From NCBI RefSeq assembly GCF_020819595.1, contig NZ_JAJHNP010000004.1, forward strand, positions 1 through 64,000: a stretch of DNA of 64,000 nt, in the 5' to 3' direction. This DNA is from Streptomyces barringtoniae. Its GTDB lineage: Bacteria > Actinomycetota > Actinomycetes > Streptomycetales > Streptomycetaceae. The position numbers were made by a program, and so were the translations under genes. The notes under the pieces were generated by a model. That model was not told the DNA's origin and did no database searches. It worked only from the letters and a program-made list of their open reading frames with translations. Positions 8,076 through 16,216 of this stretch are shown here, one piece after another. How positions within the stretch are numbered: the stretch's first letter is position 1; every line of letters begins with the position of its first letter.

Positions 8076-8989
8076 CACAGAACCTGGCGCGTACTGTTTT
8101 CCTGCTCGCCCACACCGGGCGGCCCGCGGCGATCCGCAGTGCGGAACTCGTCGTCAAGGGCCTGCTGCGGCATGGCATCGGGGTGCGGGTGCTGGAGGAG
8201 GAGGCGTGCGACCTGCCGCTCCCGGGCGAGGTGCAGTTGGTGAAGGAGGCCACTCCGCAGTGCCTCGACGGGTGCGAGCTGCTGATCGTCCTCGGCGGCG
8301 ACGGCACGCTGCTGCGCGGGGCGGAGTTCGCCCGGGCGTCCGGGGTGCCGATGCTCGGCGTCAACCTGGGGCGGGTCGGATTCCTCGCGGAGGCCGAACG
8401 CGACGACCTCGATCGGGTGGTCGACCGGGTGGTGGCGCGGTCGTACGAGGTCGAGGAGCGGATGACCGTCGACGTCGTCGTGCACCGCAACGGGGACATC
8501 GTGCACACCGACTGGGCGCTGAACGAGGCGGCCGTGCAGAAGGCCGGCGCCGAGAAGCTGCTGGAAGTCGTGCTGGAGATCGACGGGCGCCCGGTGACGG
8601 GCTTCGGGTGCGACGGGGTGGTCCTGTCGACGCCCACCGGATCCACCGCGTACGCGTTCTCCGCGGGCGGGCCCGTGGTGTGGCCCGAGGTGGAGGCGCT
8701 GCTGATGGTGCCGATCAGCGCGCACGCGCTGTTCGCCAAGCCGCTGGTCACGTCTCCGGATTCGGTGCTCGCGGTGGAGGTGCTGCCGCACATTCCGCCG
8801 GGCGTGCTGTGGTGCGACGGGCGGCGGACGGTCGAGCTGCCGCCGGGGGCGCGCGTGGAGGTACGGCGAGGGGCGGTGCCGGTGCGGCTTGCACGCCTCC
8901 ATCACTCTTCGTTCACGGATCGGCTGGTTGCGAAGTTTGCGTTGCCGACGACCGGATGGCGGGGCGCGCCGCACCACTCGGCGGAGTGA
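8072..8989 (+). CDS. nadK: NAD kinase
   Basis: A 305-residue ATP-NAD kinase. It shows the diagnostic VLGGDGTLLRGAEF (GGDG), the NE pair in WALNEAAVQKAGAEK, and DGVVLSTPTGSTAYAFSAGG. It makes NADP from NAD. The TTG at 8072 overlaps the tlyA stop (TTGA) and has GGAGGGG at 8060-8066, so the pair is translationally coupled. In M. tuberculosis the orthologous ppnK also sits between tlyA and recN. The C-terminal ~15 residues (TTGWRGAPHHSAE) extend past the family core. Confidence 0.93.
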   Translation: MTQNLARTVFLLAHTGRPAAIRSAELVVKGLLRHGIGVRVLEEEACDLPLPGEVQLVKEATPQCLDGCELLIVLGGDGTLLRGAEFARASGVPMLGVNLGRVGFLAEAERDDLDRVVDRVVARSYEVEERMTVDVVVHRNGDIVHTDWALNEAAVQKAGAEKLLEVVLEIDGRPVTGFGCDGVVLSTPTGSTAYAFSAGGPVVWPEVEALLMVPISAHALFAKPLVTSPDSVLAVEVLPHIPPGVLWCDGRRTVELPPGARVEVRRGAVPVRLARLHHSSFTDRLVAKFALPTTGWRGAPHHSAE

Positions 8990-9027
8990 CAAAGGCGGGC
9001 CGTGTGCACTCCGCACCCCAGACCTCG

Positions 9028-9033
9028 TATGGT
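9028..9033 (+). promoter_or_regulatory. -10 box upstream of recN
   Basis: TATGGT is followed 7 nt later by the recN GTG at 9041, a leaderless arrangement. No LexA box is evident between 8990 and 9040. Confidence 0.4.
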
Positions 9034-9040
9034 CTGTTCC

Positions 9041-10771
9041 GTGTTGGAGGAGATGCGGATACGGTCGCTCGGGGTCATCGACGATGCCGTCGTCGAGCTG
9101 TCACCGGGATTCACCGCCGTCACCGGTGAGACGGGTGCGGGCAAGACCATGGTGGTCACCAGCCTCGGGCTGCTGCTCGGTGGGCGGGCGGACCCGGCGC
9201 TCGTGCGGATCGGCGCCGAGAAGGCGGTCGTGGAGGGGCGGCTCACCGTCCCCGCGGACGCCGCCGCCGTCGTACGCGCCGAGGAGGCCGGGGCCGAGCT
9301 GGACGACGGCGCCCTGCTGATCAGCCGTACCGTTTCCGCCGAGGGGCGTTCCCGGGCCCATCTGGGCGGGCGCTCGGTGCCGGTCGGGCTGCTCGCCGAG
9401 CTGGCCGACGACCTGGTGGCCGTGCACGGGCAGACCGACCAGCAGGGGCTGCTGAAGCTGTCCCGGCAGCGGCAGGCGCTGGACCGGTACGCCGGGGACG
9501 CGGTCGCCGTGCCGCTCGCCAAGTACACCGAGGCCTACCGGCGGCTGCGGGCCGTCTCCGCCGAGCTGGAGGAGATCACCACGCGCGCGCGTGAGCGGGC
9601 GCAGGAAGCCGACATGCTGCGGTACGGCCTGGAGGAGATCGCCGCCGTCGAGCCGCGTGCCGGAGAGGACGCCGAGCTGGCCGAGGAGGCGGAGCGGCTG
9701 GGGCACGCCGAGGCGCTGTCGTCCGCCGCGACGGCCGCGCACGCCGCTCTGGCGGGCAATCCCGAGGACCCCGAGGGCATCGACGCCTCCACCCTCGTCG
9801 CGGGCGCCCACCGGGCGCTGGAGGCCGTGCGCTCGCACGACCCTGCGCTGGCCTCCCTCGCCGACCGGATCGGGGAGATCGGGATCCTGCTCGGCGATGT
9901 CGCCGGGGAACTGGCGGGGTACGCCGACGACCTGGACGCCGACCCGCTGCGGCTGGCGGCCGTGGAGGAGCGGCGGGCCGCCCTGACCGCGCTGACGCGC
10001 AAGTACGGCGAGGACGTGAACGCCGTCCTCACCTGGGCCGAGCAGAGCGCCGCCCGGCTCACCGAGCTGGACGGCGACGACGAACGGACCGACGAGCTGA
10101 CCGCCGAGCGGGACGCGCTGCGCACCGAACTGGGCGGTCTGGCACAGGCGTTGACGGACGCGCGGACGGAGGCCGCCGAGCGGTTCGCCGCCGCCGTGAC
10201 GGCCGAGCTGGCCTCGCTGGCGATGCCCCACGCGCGCGTGTCCTTCGCCCTCCGCCAGACCGAGGACCCGGAGGGCGTCGAGGTCGGCGGGCGAACGGTC
10301 GCGTACGGGCCGTCGGGCGTGGACGAGGTCGAACTGCTGCTCGCCCCGCACCCGGGCGCCCCGCCGCGGCCCATCGCCAAGGGCGCCTCCGGCGGTGAGC
10401 TGTCCCGCGTGATGCTCGCCGTGGAGGTCGTGTTCGCGGGCACCGACCCCGTGCCGACGTACCTCTTCGACGAGGTCGACGCCGGCGTCGGCGGCAAGGC
10501 GGCGGTCGAGATCGGCCGCCGCCTGGCCAAGCTCGCCAGGACCGCCCAGGTCGTCGTCGTCACCCACCTGCCCCAGGTGGCCGCCTTCGCCGACCGGCAG
10601 CTGCTGGTGGAGAAGACCAACGACGGCTCGGTCACCCGCTCCGGCGTCAAGGTCCTGGAGGGCGAGGAGCGCATCCGCGAACTCTCCCGCATGCTGGCCG
10701 GCCAGGAGGACTCCGAGACGGCCCGCGCCCACGCCGAGGAACTGCTGGCGACGGCCCGGGCGGACCTGTAG
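9041..10771 (+). CDS. recN: DNA repair protein RecN
   Basis: A 576-residue SMC-like repair ATPase. The N-terminal Walker A is TGETGAGKTMVV near residue 30. Long charged coiled-coil arms fill the middle. The C-terminal half has the signature IAKGASGGELSRVMLA, Walker B in TYLFDEVDAGVGGKAAVEIG, and VVVTHLPQVAAFADRQ. RecN holds or tethers broken DNA ends in recombinational repair. The GTG at 9041 (V-L-E-E-M-R-I-R) has a -10-like TATGGT 7 nt before it and no ribosome binding site. The ATG at 9053 is only 2 nt from GGAGG, so the upstream GTG is preferred. The gene is the third member of the conserved tlyA-nadK-recN set. Confidence 0.93.
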   Translation: MLEEMRIRSLGVIDDAVVELSPGFTAVTGETGAGKTMVVTSLGLLLGGRADPALVRIGAEKAVVEGRLTVPADAAAVVRAEEAGAELDDGALLISRTVSAEGRSRAHLGGRSVPVGLLAELADDLVAVHGQTDQQGLLKLSRQRQALDRYAGDAVAVPLAKYTEAYRRLRAVSAELEEITTRARERAQEADMLRYGLEEIAAVEPRAGEDAELAEEAERLGHAEALSSAATAAHAALAGNPEDPEGIDASTLVAGAHRALEAVRSHDPALASLADRIGEIGILLGDVAGELAGYADDLDADPLRLAAVEERRAALTALTRKYGEDVNAVLTWAEQSAARLTELDGDDERTDELTAERDALRTELGGLAQALTDARTEAAERFAAAVTAELASLAMPHARVSFALRQTEDPEGVEVGGRTVAYGPSGVDEVELLLAPHPGAPPRPIAKGASGGELSRVMLAVEVVFAGTDPVPTYLFDEVDAGVGGKAAVEIGRRLAKLARTAQVVVVTHLPQVAAFADRQLLVEKTNDGSVTRSGVKVLEGEERIRELSRMLAGQEDSETARAHAEELLATARADL

Positions 10772-10791
10772 ACGGGTTCTGGGGTGGCGGG

Positions 10792-11538
10792 ATGATGGCC
10801 GAACGAAAGTCCCGCTCCCTCCTGCTGTCCGCCGCGCTCACCCGGGCCGGCCAGGCACTGCTCCGTACCGGTCCACCCGGCGGGCGGGAGCGCTGGGAAC
10901 GGAAGAACCACGCCGGGCGCACGGTCGGGCTGTACGCCGGTCCCGCCGCCGCGGCCGGGGTGGCGCTGGCCGCGGGGCGGGTGCGTCCGGCTGCCGGGGC
11001 CGCCGTGCTCGCCGCCGGGATCTGCGGGGCGTACGACGATGTCGCCGGGGACGAGCGGCGGGGCTTCCGGGCGCATCTGCGGGCGTTGCGGGACGGTGAA
11101 GTCACCAGCGGGGCCGTGAAGTTGTTCGGTATCTCGGCCGCGGGGCTGGTCGCGGGAGCGGTGATGAAGGAGCGGGTGCTGGACAAGGTGCTCGCCGGGG
11201 TGGTGATCGCCGGTGCCGCGCACTTCGTGAACCTCGTCGACGTACGGCCGGGGCGGGCCGCCGGTGCGGTGCTCGCGCTCGGGGCGCCGGTGCTGTTGCG
11301 GAAGGGTCCGGGGGCCGGGCTGGCGGCCGCCGCGATGGGTGCCGCCGCGGCCGTCCTGCCCGACGACCTCGGGGAGCGCGTGATGATCGGGGACACGGGG
11401 GCGCATGCGCTCGGTGCCGCGCTGGGGGCGGCCGTCGTGGCGGGCAACCGGCGCGCGGGACTGCTCGCGCACGCCGTCGCGGTCGTGGCCGCCGCCGTCC
11501 ACGGGGACCGGGTGAGCGCGTGGGCGCGGGCGCTGTGA
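10792..11538 (+). CDS. Membrane protein related to glycosyltransferase 4 (MraY/WecA-like)
   Basis: A 248-residue multi-spanning protein, Ala/Gly-rich, with about 6-7 hydrophobic helices. Three motifs recall polyprenyl-phosphate sugar-phosphate transferases (MraY/WecA): an Asp-Asp pair in CGAYDDVAGDE at about residue 79, HFVNLVDVRPGR at about 143 (compare N-x-x-N-L-x-D-G), and MIGDTGAHALGAALG at about 197 (compare G-D-x-G-S). It is about 100 residues shorter than the true enzymes, so it may be a minimal or altered member. It lies 20 nt after recN and is followed by a glycosyltransferase gene, which fits a lipid-linked sugar role (inference). The start is one of two consecutive ATGs. Confidence 0.7.
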   Translation: MMAERKSRSLLLSAALTRAGQALLRTGPPGGRERWERKNHAGRTVGLYAGPAAAAGVALAAGRVRPAAGAAVLAAGICGAYDDVAGDERRGFRAHLRALRDGEVTSGAVKLFGISAAGLVAGAVMKERVLDKVLAGVVIAGAAHFVNLVDVRPGRAAGAVLALGAPVLLRKGPGAGLAAAAMGAAAAVLPDDLGERVMIGDTGAHALGAALGAAVVAGNRRAGLLAHAVAVVAAAVHGDRVSAWARAL

Positions 11539-11806
11539 GCGTCTGACCTCGCCGGACGCGGGCACACGGCGTTCGGCCCTGCCGGGATTCCCCTCACCCG
11601 TGTGGGTGACGTGCTCCGGCGCATTGCCCCGGCCCGCCGCACAGTGCGCCCTCCGGATTTCCCGTAACGGCCGTTCACCCTGGCATGCTTGAGGGCACAC
11701 GGTCCGCGCGGGAGGCGCGCGGGGTACGTCCTTCCGCCCCTGTGAGCCCGCTACCTTCTGTACGTTTCCTCGTGACCGCCCACGCCGAACCAGGAGCCCC
11801 GGCCCC

Positions 11807-12943
11807 GTGAGCCCCCTGAGCAGCAACGCACCGCACGGCCAGTCGCCGCTGCGCACCGTGCAGGTGCTGGGCGGAGGCAACGCCGGCAGCAGCGCGCACG
11901 TGCGCTCGCTGGCCGAGGGGCTTGTGGCGAGGGGCGTACGGGTCACGGTGTGCGCCCCCGTCGAGGCCGACCGCGCCTACGACTTCACCGGCGCCGGTGC
12001 CGAACACGTGCACGTGCCGCGCAGCAGTGACCCGGTCTCGGTGGCCGCGCTGCGCACCGCCTGCGCCAACGCCGACCTGGTGCACGCGCACGGGCTGCAC
12101 GCCTCCTTCCGGGCCGTCCTCGCGCTCAGCGGCCGGCCCACCCCGCTGGTCGTCACCTGGCACAACCGGGCACAGGCCGAGGGCCCGCGGGCGCATCTGC
12201 TGCGGGTGCTGGAGCGGCGGGTGGTGCGGACGGCGGCCGTCGTCCTCGGCACCAGCTCCGACCTGGTGGACCGGGCCCGGCGCACCGGCGCGCGGGACGC
12301 CCGGCTCGCCGCCGTAGGCCTGCCCGGGCAGCGGCGGCCCGTCGTCCTCGACGACCCCGACCGGCTGCGCCCCAAGGTACGGGCCGAACTCGGCGCCACC
12401 GGCCGTCCGTTGCTCATCGCGGTCGGCTCCCTCGACCGGCACCGCGGCTACGACCTCCTGCTCGACGCGGCCCGCGCCTGGCGGGACCTCGACCCCCTGC
12501 CGCTGGTCGTCATCGCCGGGGAGGGGCCGCTGCGGGCGGCGCTGCAGCAGCGGATCGAGGACGAGGAACTGCCGGTGCGGCTCATCGGGAGCCGGGAGGA
12601 CGTGCCCGAGCTGCTCGCCGCCGCCGATCTGGCGCTGCTGACGAGCAGTTGGGAGTCGAGGTCCGTCCTCGCCCAGGAGGCCCTCCACGCACGCGTGCCG
12701 CTCGTCGCGACCCGGGTCGGCGGCATCCCCGACCTCGTCGGCGACGCGGCCGAACTCGTCCCGTACGGCGACCCGGAGGCGCTCGCCTCCACCGTCGTAC
12801 GGCTCCTCGCGGACCCGGAGCGCCGGGAGGAGCTGCGCGAGCGCGGGGTGCGGCAGGCCGCCAGCTGGCCGACCGAGGACGAGACGGTCGCCCAAGTGCT
12901 CAGCGTCTACGACGAGTTGACACAGCCCCGGCCGCTGGCTTAG
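11807..12943 (+). CDS. Glycosyltransferase family 4 (GT-B fold)
   Basis: A 378-residue GT-B enzyme. The N-terminal acceptor domain has the loop VLGGGNAGSSAHVRSLAEGL, and the donor domain carries VGSLDRHRGYDLLLDA, ISGEGPL-like VIAGEGPLRAAL, and the GT4 nucleotide-sugar motif ESRSVLAQEALHARVPLVAT, in which the E-x7-E pair is present (ESRSVLAQE). It should transfer a sugar from an activated donor to an unknown acceptor in the cytoplasm. The GTG at 11807 has AGGAG 10 nt upstream. The 268 nt before it hold no gene and no clear promoter. Its neighbour, the MraY/WecA-like protein, suggests a shared glycan or lipid-sugar pathway. Confidence 0.85.
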   Translation: MSPLSSNAPHGQSPLRTVQVLGGGNAGSSAHVRSLAEGLVARGVRVTVCAPVEADRAYDFTGAGAEHVHVPRSSDPVSVAALRTACANADLVHAHGLHASFRAVLALSGRPTPLVVTWHNRAQAEGPRAHLLRVLERRVVRTAAVVLGTSSDLVDRARRTGARDARLAAVGLPGQRRPVVLDDPDRLRPKVRAELGATGRPLLIAVGSLDRHRGYDLLLDAARAWRDLDPLPLVVIAGEGPLRAALQQRIEDEELPVRLIGSREDVPELLAAADLALLTSSWESRSVLAQEALHARVPLVATRVGGIPDLVGDAAELVPYGDPEALASTVVRLLADPERREELRERGVRQAASWPTEDETVAQVLSVYDELTQPRPLA

Positions 12944-12958
12944 GGCACGTGTCCGCGC

Positions 12959-14605
12959 TCAGGGCACGTGTCTGCGGGCCCGCAGAGCAAGGCTCAACGC
13001 CAGTACCGTCTGCGGGTCGTCGAGGTCGGTGCCCAGCAACTCCCCGATACGGGCGAGCCGGTTGTAGAGGGTCTGCCGGTTGAGGTGCAGCTCGCGCGCC
13101 GTCTCCGCCTTGCGGCCGGCGTGCGCCAGATAGGTCTGCAGGGTCGGCAGCAGCGGCGGCCTGGACCGGTTGTCGTGGTCGCGCAGCGGGCCGATCGCCC
13201 GGTCCACGAACGCGGCGAGGTCGGGGTGGTCGCGCAGCCGCCACAGCAGCAGGTCGATGTCGAGGCGGCGGGCGTCGTACCAGGGCCGGTCGGTCAGGCC
13301 CTGGGCCGCGGTCGCGGTCTCCGCCGCGTGCCTGAGCCCCGCCGACGCGGCCGCCCAGCCGCCCGCCACGCCGACCACCACGACCGGCGGCGGCGAGCCC
13401 GGCCGGCGCATCCCGGCCCGCTCCACGCCCGCCCTGAGCGCCGCCGCCACCCGGTCGGCGACCGCCGAGCGCTCCGACTCCGAGCGCAGCCCGAGCAGCA
13501 CCAGCACCCGGCCCTCCACCGGCCGCACGCCCAGCAGCACCGGCACGCCCACCGCGGCCAGCTCCTCGGAGACCGCACGTGCCAGCACCGCCCAGCCACC
13601 GCCGGGGGAGAGGCTGTCCCCGATCCGCATCACCACGGGCAGCAGCGGGCTGTCGCCGGGCTTGAAGCCGAGGACCCGGGCCTGCGCCGGGGCGTCCTCC
13701 GCGGTGATCCGGCCCTCGGCGAGATCGGTGAGGAAGTCACCGCGCCCGCGCGCCGCCAGTTCCTCCTCCTGCCGGGCCTGCATCAGCACCACGGCCAGGA
13801 TCCCCGCCGCCCGCTCGGCGGCGATCCGGTGCACCGGGGCCAGCGGTGCGCGGACCGGCAGCAGGACCAGGCGGGCGCGCACCGAGCCCGCCGTACCGGG
13901 GCCGCCGCCGGGCACGTCCACCAGCACCGAACCGGCGGGCGGCGGTGCGTCCTTGTGCGGGCCGCGCAGCCCCTCCCACACCTGGAGCGGGTCCGCGCCT
14001 TCGGGCCCTTCCCCGGCGGCGTACAGCAGGCGGCCGTCGGCCGTCTCCAGGAACACCGGGTTGCCGCTGAAGTCCGCCAGGATGCCCAGCACCTGCGGCA
14101 CCCCGCCGCCGCCCAGCAGCGCCTCGGTGCAGCGCCGGTGCACCTCCTCGGCGCGCTGCAGCAGGGCGTAGTGGCCGTTGACGATCTCGGTGTGGATCTC
14201 CTCGGTCACCGTCACGAACGGCACTTCGCGGTGCAGCTGGACCAGCGGCAGCCCGGCGGCGCGGGCGGTGTCCACCAGGGCCGCGGGCAGCCGGCTGAAA
14301 CGCGGGCCCAGCTCCACCACCAGGGCGGCGATCCCGCGCTCGGCGAGGGTGCGCACGAACGCCCGCTGCTCGGCCGGACGGGTGCCGAGGCCGTAGCCGG
14401 TGGTGAGCAGCAGTTCGCCGCCCTTGAGCAGCGAGGCGATGTTGGGCACCTCGCCCGCGTGCACCCAGCGCACCGTGCGGCCCAGCCGGTCGGCACCCGC
14501 CAGGATCTCCGGGAGCCCGCTGCGCAGCCCCGGCAGTTCCAGCGCCCGCTGAACGGTGATCCCGGCGCCCTGGGTGTCGAATCGGTTGTCCGTACGGCTG
14601 TCCAT
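12959..14605 (-). CDS. PucR family transcriptional regulator
   Basis: A 548-residue regulator of the PucR/CdaR class. The N-terminal PucR domain (residues ~12-135, ITVQRALELPGLRSGLPEIL, then VRWVHAGEVPN and GGELLLTTGYGLG) is followed by a GAF/GGDEF-like middle. The C-terminal helix-turn-helix of the PucR type is LPTLQTYLAHAG, then TARELHLNRQTLYNRLARIG. Such proteins usually activate purine, amino-acid or other catabolic genes in response to a metabolite bound by the N-terminal domain. The start is the ATG at 14603-14605 (MDSRTDNRF). It lies directly downstream of the FAD oxidoreductase gene on the same strand (44-nt gap), a possible target or operon partner. Confidence 0.9.
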   Translation of the reverse strand: MDSRTDNRFDTQGAGITVQRALELPGLRSGLPEILAGADRLGRTVRWVHAGEVPNIASLLKGGELLLTTGYGLGTRPAEQRAFVRTLAERGIAALVVELGPRFSRLPAALVDTARAAGLPLVQLHREVPFVTVTEEIHTEIVNGHYALLQRAEEVHRRCTEALLGGGGVPQVLGILADFSGNPVFLETADGRLLYAAGEGPEGADPLQVWEGLRGPHKDAPPPAGSVLVDVPGGGPGTAGSVRARLVLLPVRAPLAPVHRIAAERAAGILAVVLMQARQEEELAARGRGDFLTDLAEGRITAEDAPAQARVLGFKPGDSPLLPVVMRIGDSLSPGGGWAVLARAVSEELAAVGVPVLLGVRPVEGRVLVLLGLRSESERSAVADRVAAALRAGVERAGMRRPGSPPPVVVVGVAGGWAAASAGLRHAAETATAAQGLTDRPWYDARRLDIDLLLWRLRDHPDLAAFVDRAIGPLRDHDNRSRPPLLPTLQTYLAHAGRKAETARELHLNRQTLYNRLARIGELLGTDLDDPQTVLALSLALRARRHVP

Positions 14606-14649
14606 GCACCGGACGCTACCTGCGTAAACGCCCTCGGGACAGCTCCCCG

Positions 14650-16008
14650 TCAGACGGGCTTGACGTTGTGGTTGAAGCGGAAGACGTTGTCCGGGTCGTA
14701 ACGGCGCTTGACCTTCTCCAGCCGCAGCAGGTTCCCCGCGCCGAGGCCAGCCCGCACCCGCTCGGGGCCCTCGTCGCCGACGAGGCCCAGGCAGACGGCA
14801 CCGGCGCTCCACGGCCGCACGTCGGCGCACGCGTCCCGCACCCAGGCCGTCGCCCGCTCGTCGTCGGCCGGGTCCGCCCAGCAGGCGAAGGGGTGCACCA
14901 GCCATGACGCGTCCCGGTACGGCACGGGGTAGTCACGGGGTCCGGCGGCGATCGCGCCGCCCAGCGGGAAGACCACGTGCCGGCTGCCGTTCGATCCGGG
15001 CATGCGGTCCGCGCGGGCGTGGAAGAGATCCACCAGCTCGTCGGGCAGATCCGTCAGGCACTCGGCCGACCAGTCGCCCCGCAGGCCCGACGGGGGGTCC
15101 AGCATGCACTGCACGTCCGCGTAGGGCAGCGCGCCGACGACCTCCGTCTCGTGCGGCAGCGCCAGCAGCGGCTCGGCGAACTTGCGCAGGCCGGCCTCGC
15201 CGCCCACGTACGTCAGCAGGGCACCGCACAGGAGCGGGAATTCCCCGGGCGGACCGGCCAGGTACAGCACGGTGCCGCCCAGCTCGTCCGGACCGGTACG
15301 GATGATCTCGCGGAAGGCGCGGACCACGTCGGGTCCGGACTCCGGCAGGCCCAGCAGCAGCGCCACCGAGAACTCCGGCAGCTCGTGCAGCTCCAGGGTG
15401 AGCGCGGTGGCGATGCCGAAGTTGCCGTCTCCGCCGTGCAGCGCCCAGAACAGCTCGGGGTTCTCGTCGGCGTTGGCGTGCACACGCTCGGCGTCGGCGG
15501 TCACCAGCTCCACGCCGAGGAGGTTGTCCGCGGCCAGGCCGAAGGCGCGGTCCAGCCAGCCGGTGCCGCCGCCCAGGACGTACCCGGCGACGCCGGTGCC
15601 CGAGGCCCGGGCGCCGGTGGTCGCGAGGCCGTACGGCTGGGTCGCCCCGTCCAGGTCGCTCGTCGTGGCCCCGCCCTCGACCCGGACCGCCTCGCCCGCC
15701 GGGTCGACGGTCACCTCGTGCATCAGGCGCAGATCCACGGCCAGCGCGCCGTCGACCCGGGCCCCCGCCAGGCCGTGCCCGCCGCCGCGGACGGCGATGT
15801 GCAGGTCCAGGTCCCGCGCGAAGCGCACGGCCCGGACGACATCGGTCGCGTTCGCGCACTGGGCGATCACCGCCGGGCGTCGGTCGATCATCGCGTTGAA
15901 GACCGTACGGGCGTCGTCGTAGCCCGTGTCCCCCGGGGCGAACACCTCCCCGGCCAGATCCTCCCGCAGCGCGGCGAGAGCCGTGCGCGCCTTCGAAGGG
16001 GGAGCCAT
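14650..16008 (-). CDS. FAD-linked oxidoreductase (berberine-bridge enzyme type)
   Basis: A 452-residue flavoprotein with the PCMH/FAD_binding_4 domain from about residue 40. VRGGGHGLAGARVDGALAV contains His78, the usual 8-alpha-histidyl FAD attachment site. GGDGNFGIATALTLELH is also a family block, and the C-terminal BBE segment is RRYDPDNVFRFNHNVKP. The cysteine of the second covalent bond found in bicovalent members is absent: the loop reads ARASGTGVAGYVLGGG. Monocovalent FAD is therefore expected. Members oxidise sugars, alkaloids or secondary metabolites; the substrate is unknown. The start ATG (MAPPSKART) has AGGGGG-type purine sequence upstream. Confidence 0.88.
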   Translation of the reverse strand: MAPPSKARTALAALREDLAGEVFAPGDTGYDDARTVFNAMIDRRPAVIAQCANATDVVRAVRFARDLDLHIAVRGGGHGLAGARVDGALAVDLRLMHEVTVDPAGEAVRVEGGATTSDLDGATQPYGLATTGARASGTGVAGYVLGGGTGWLDRAFGLAADNLLGVELVTADAERVHANADENPELFWALHGGDGNFGIATALTLELHELPEFSVALLLGLPESGPDVVRAFREIIRTGPDELGGTVLYLAGPPGEFPLLCGALLTYVGGEAGLRKFAEPLLALPHETEVVGALPYADVQCMLDPPSGLRGDWSAECLTDLPDELVDLFHARADRMPGSNGSRHVVFPLGGAIAAGPRDYPVPYRDASWLVHPFACWADPADDERATAWVRDACADVRPWSAGAVCLGLVGDEGPERVRAGLGAGNLLRLEKVKRRYDPDNVFRFNHNVKPV

Positions 16009-16216
16009 GGCCGCCCCCTTTCCGGAAAGGGGTTTCGTCCGGTTACAGCTTAGGCGTGCCGGCGAGGCCCCGGGCGGCGGTCACCGACCTGCTGAAGGAC
16101 GCCGACCTCCCGGACCTGCGCGGAACGACCCGGCGCGGGGCCCAACCGGCCGCCCATGAAGGGCAGTTACGCCGGCTCGCCGCCGAGCATGCCCGAGTGA
16201 CGGCGACCGGACGGGC

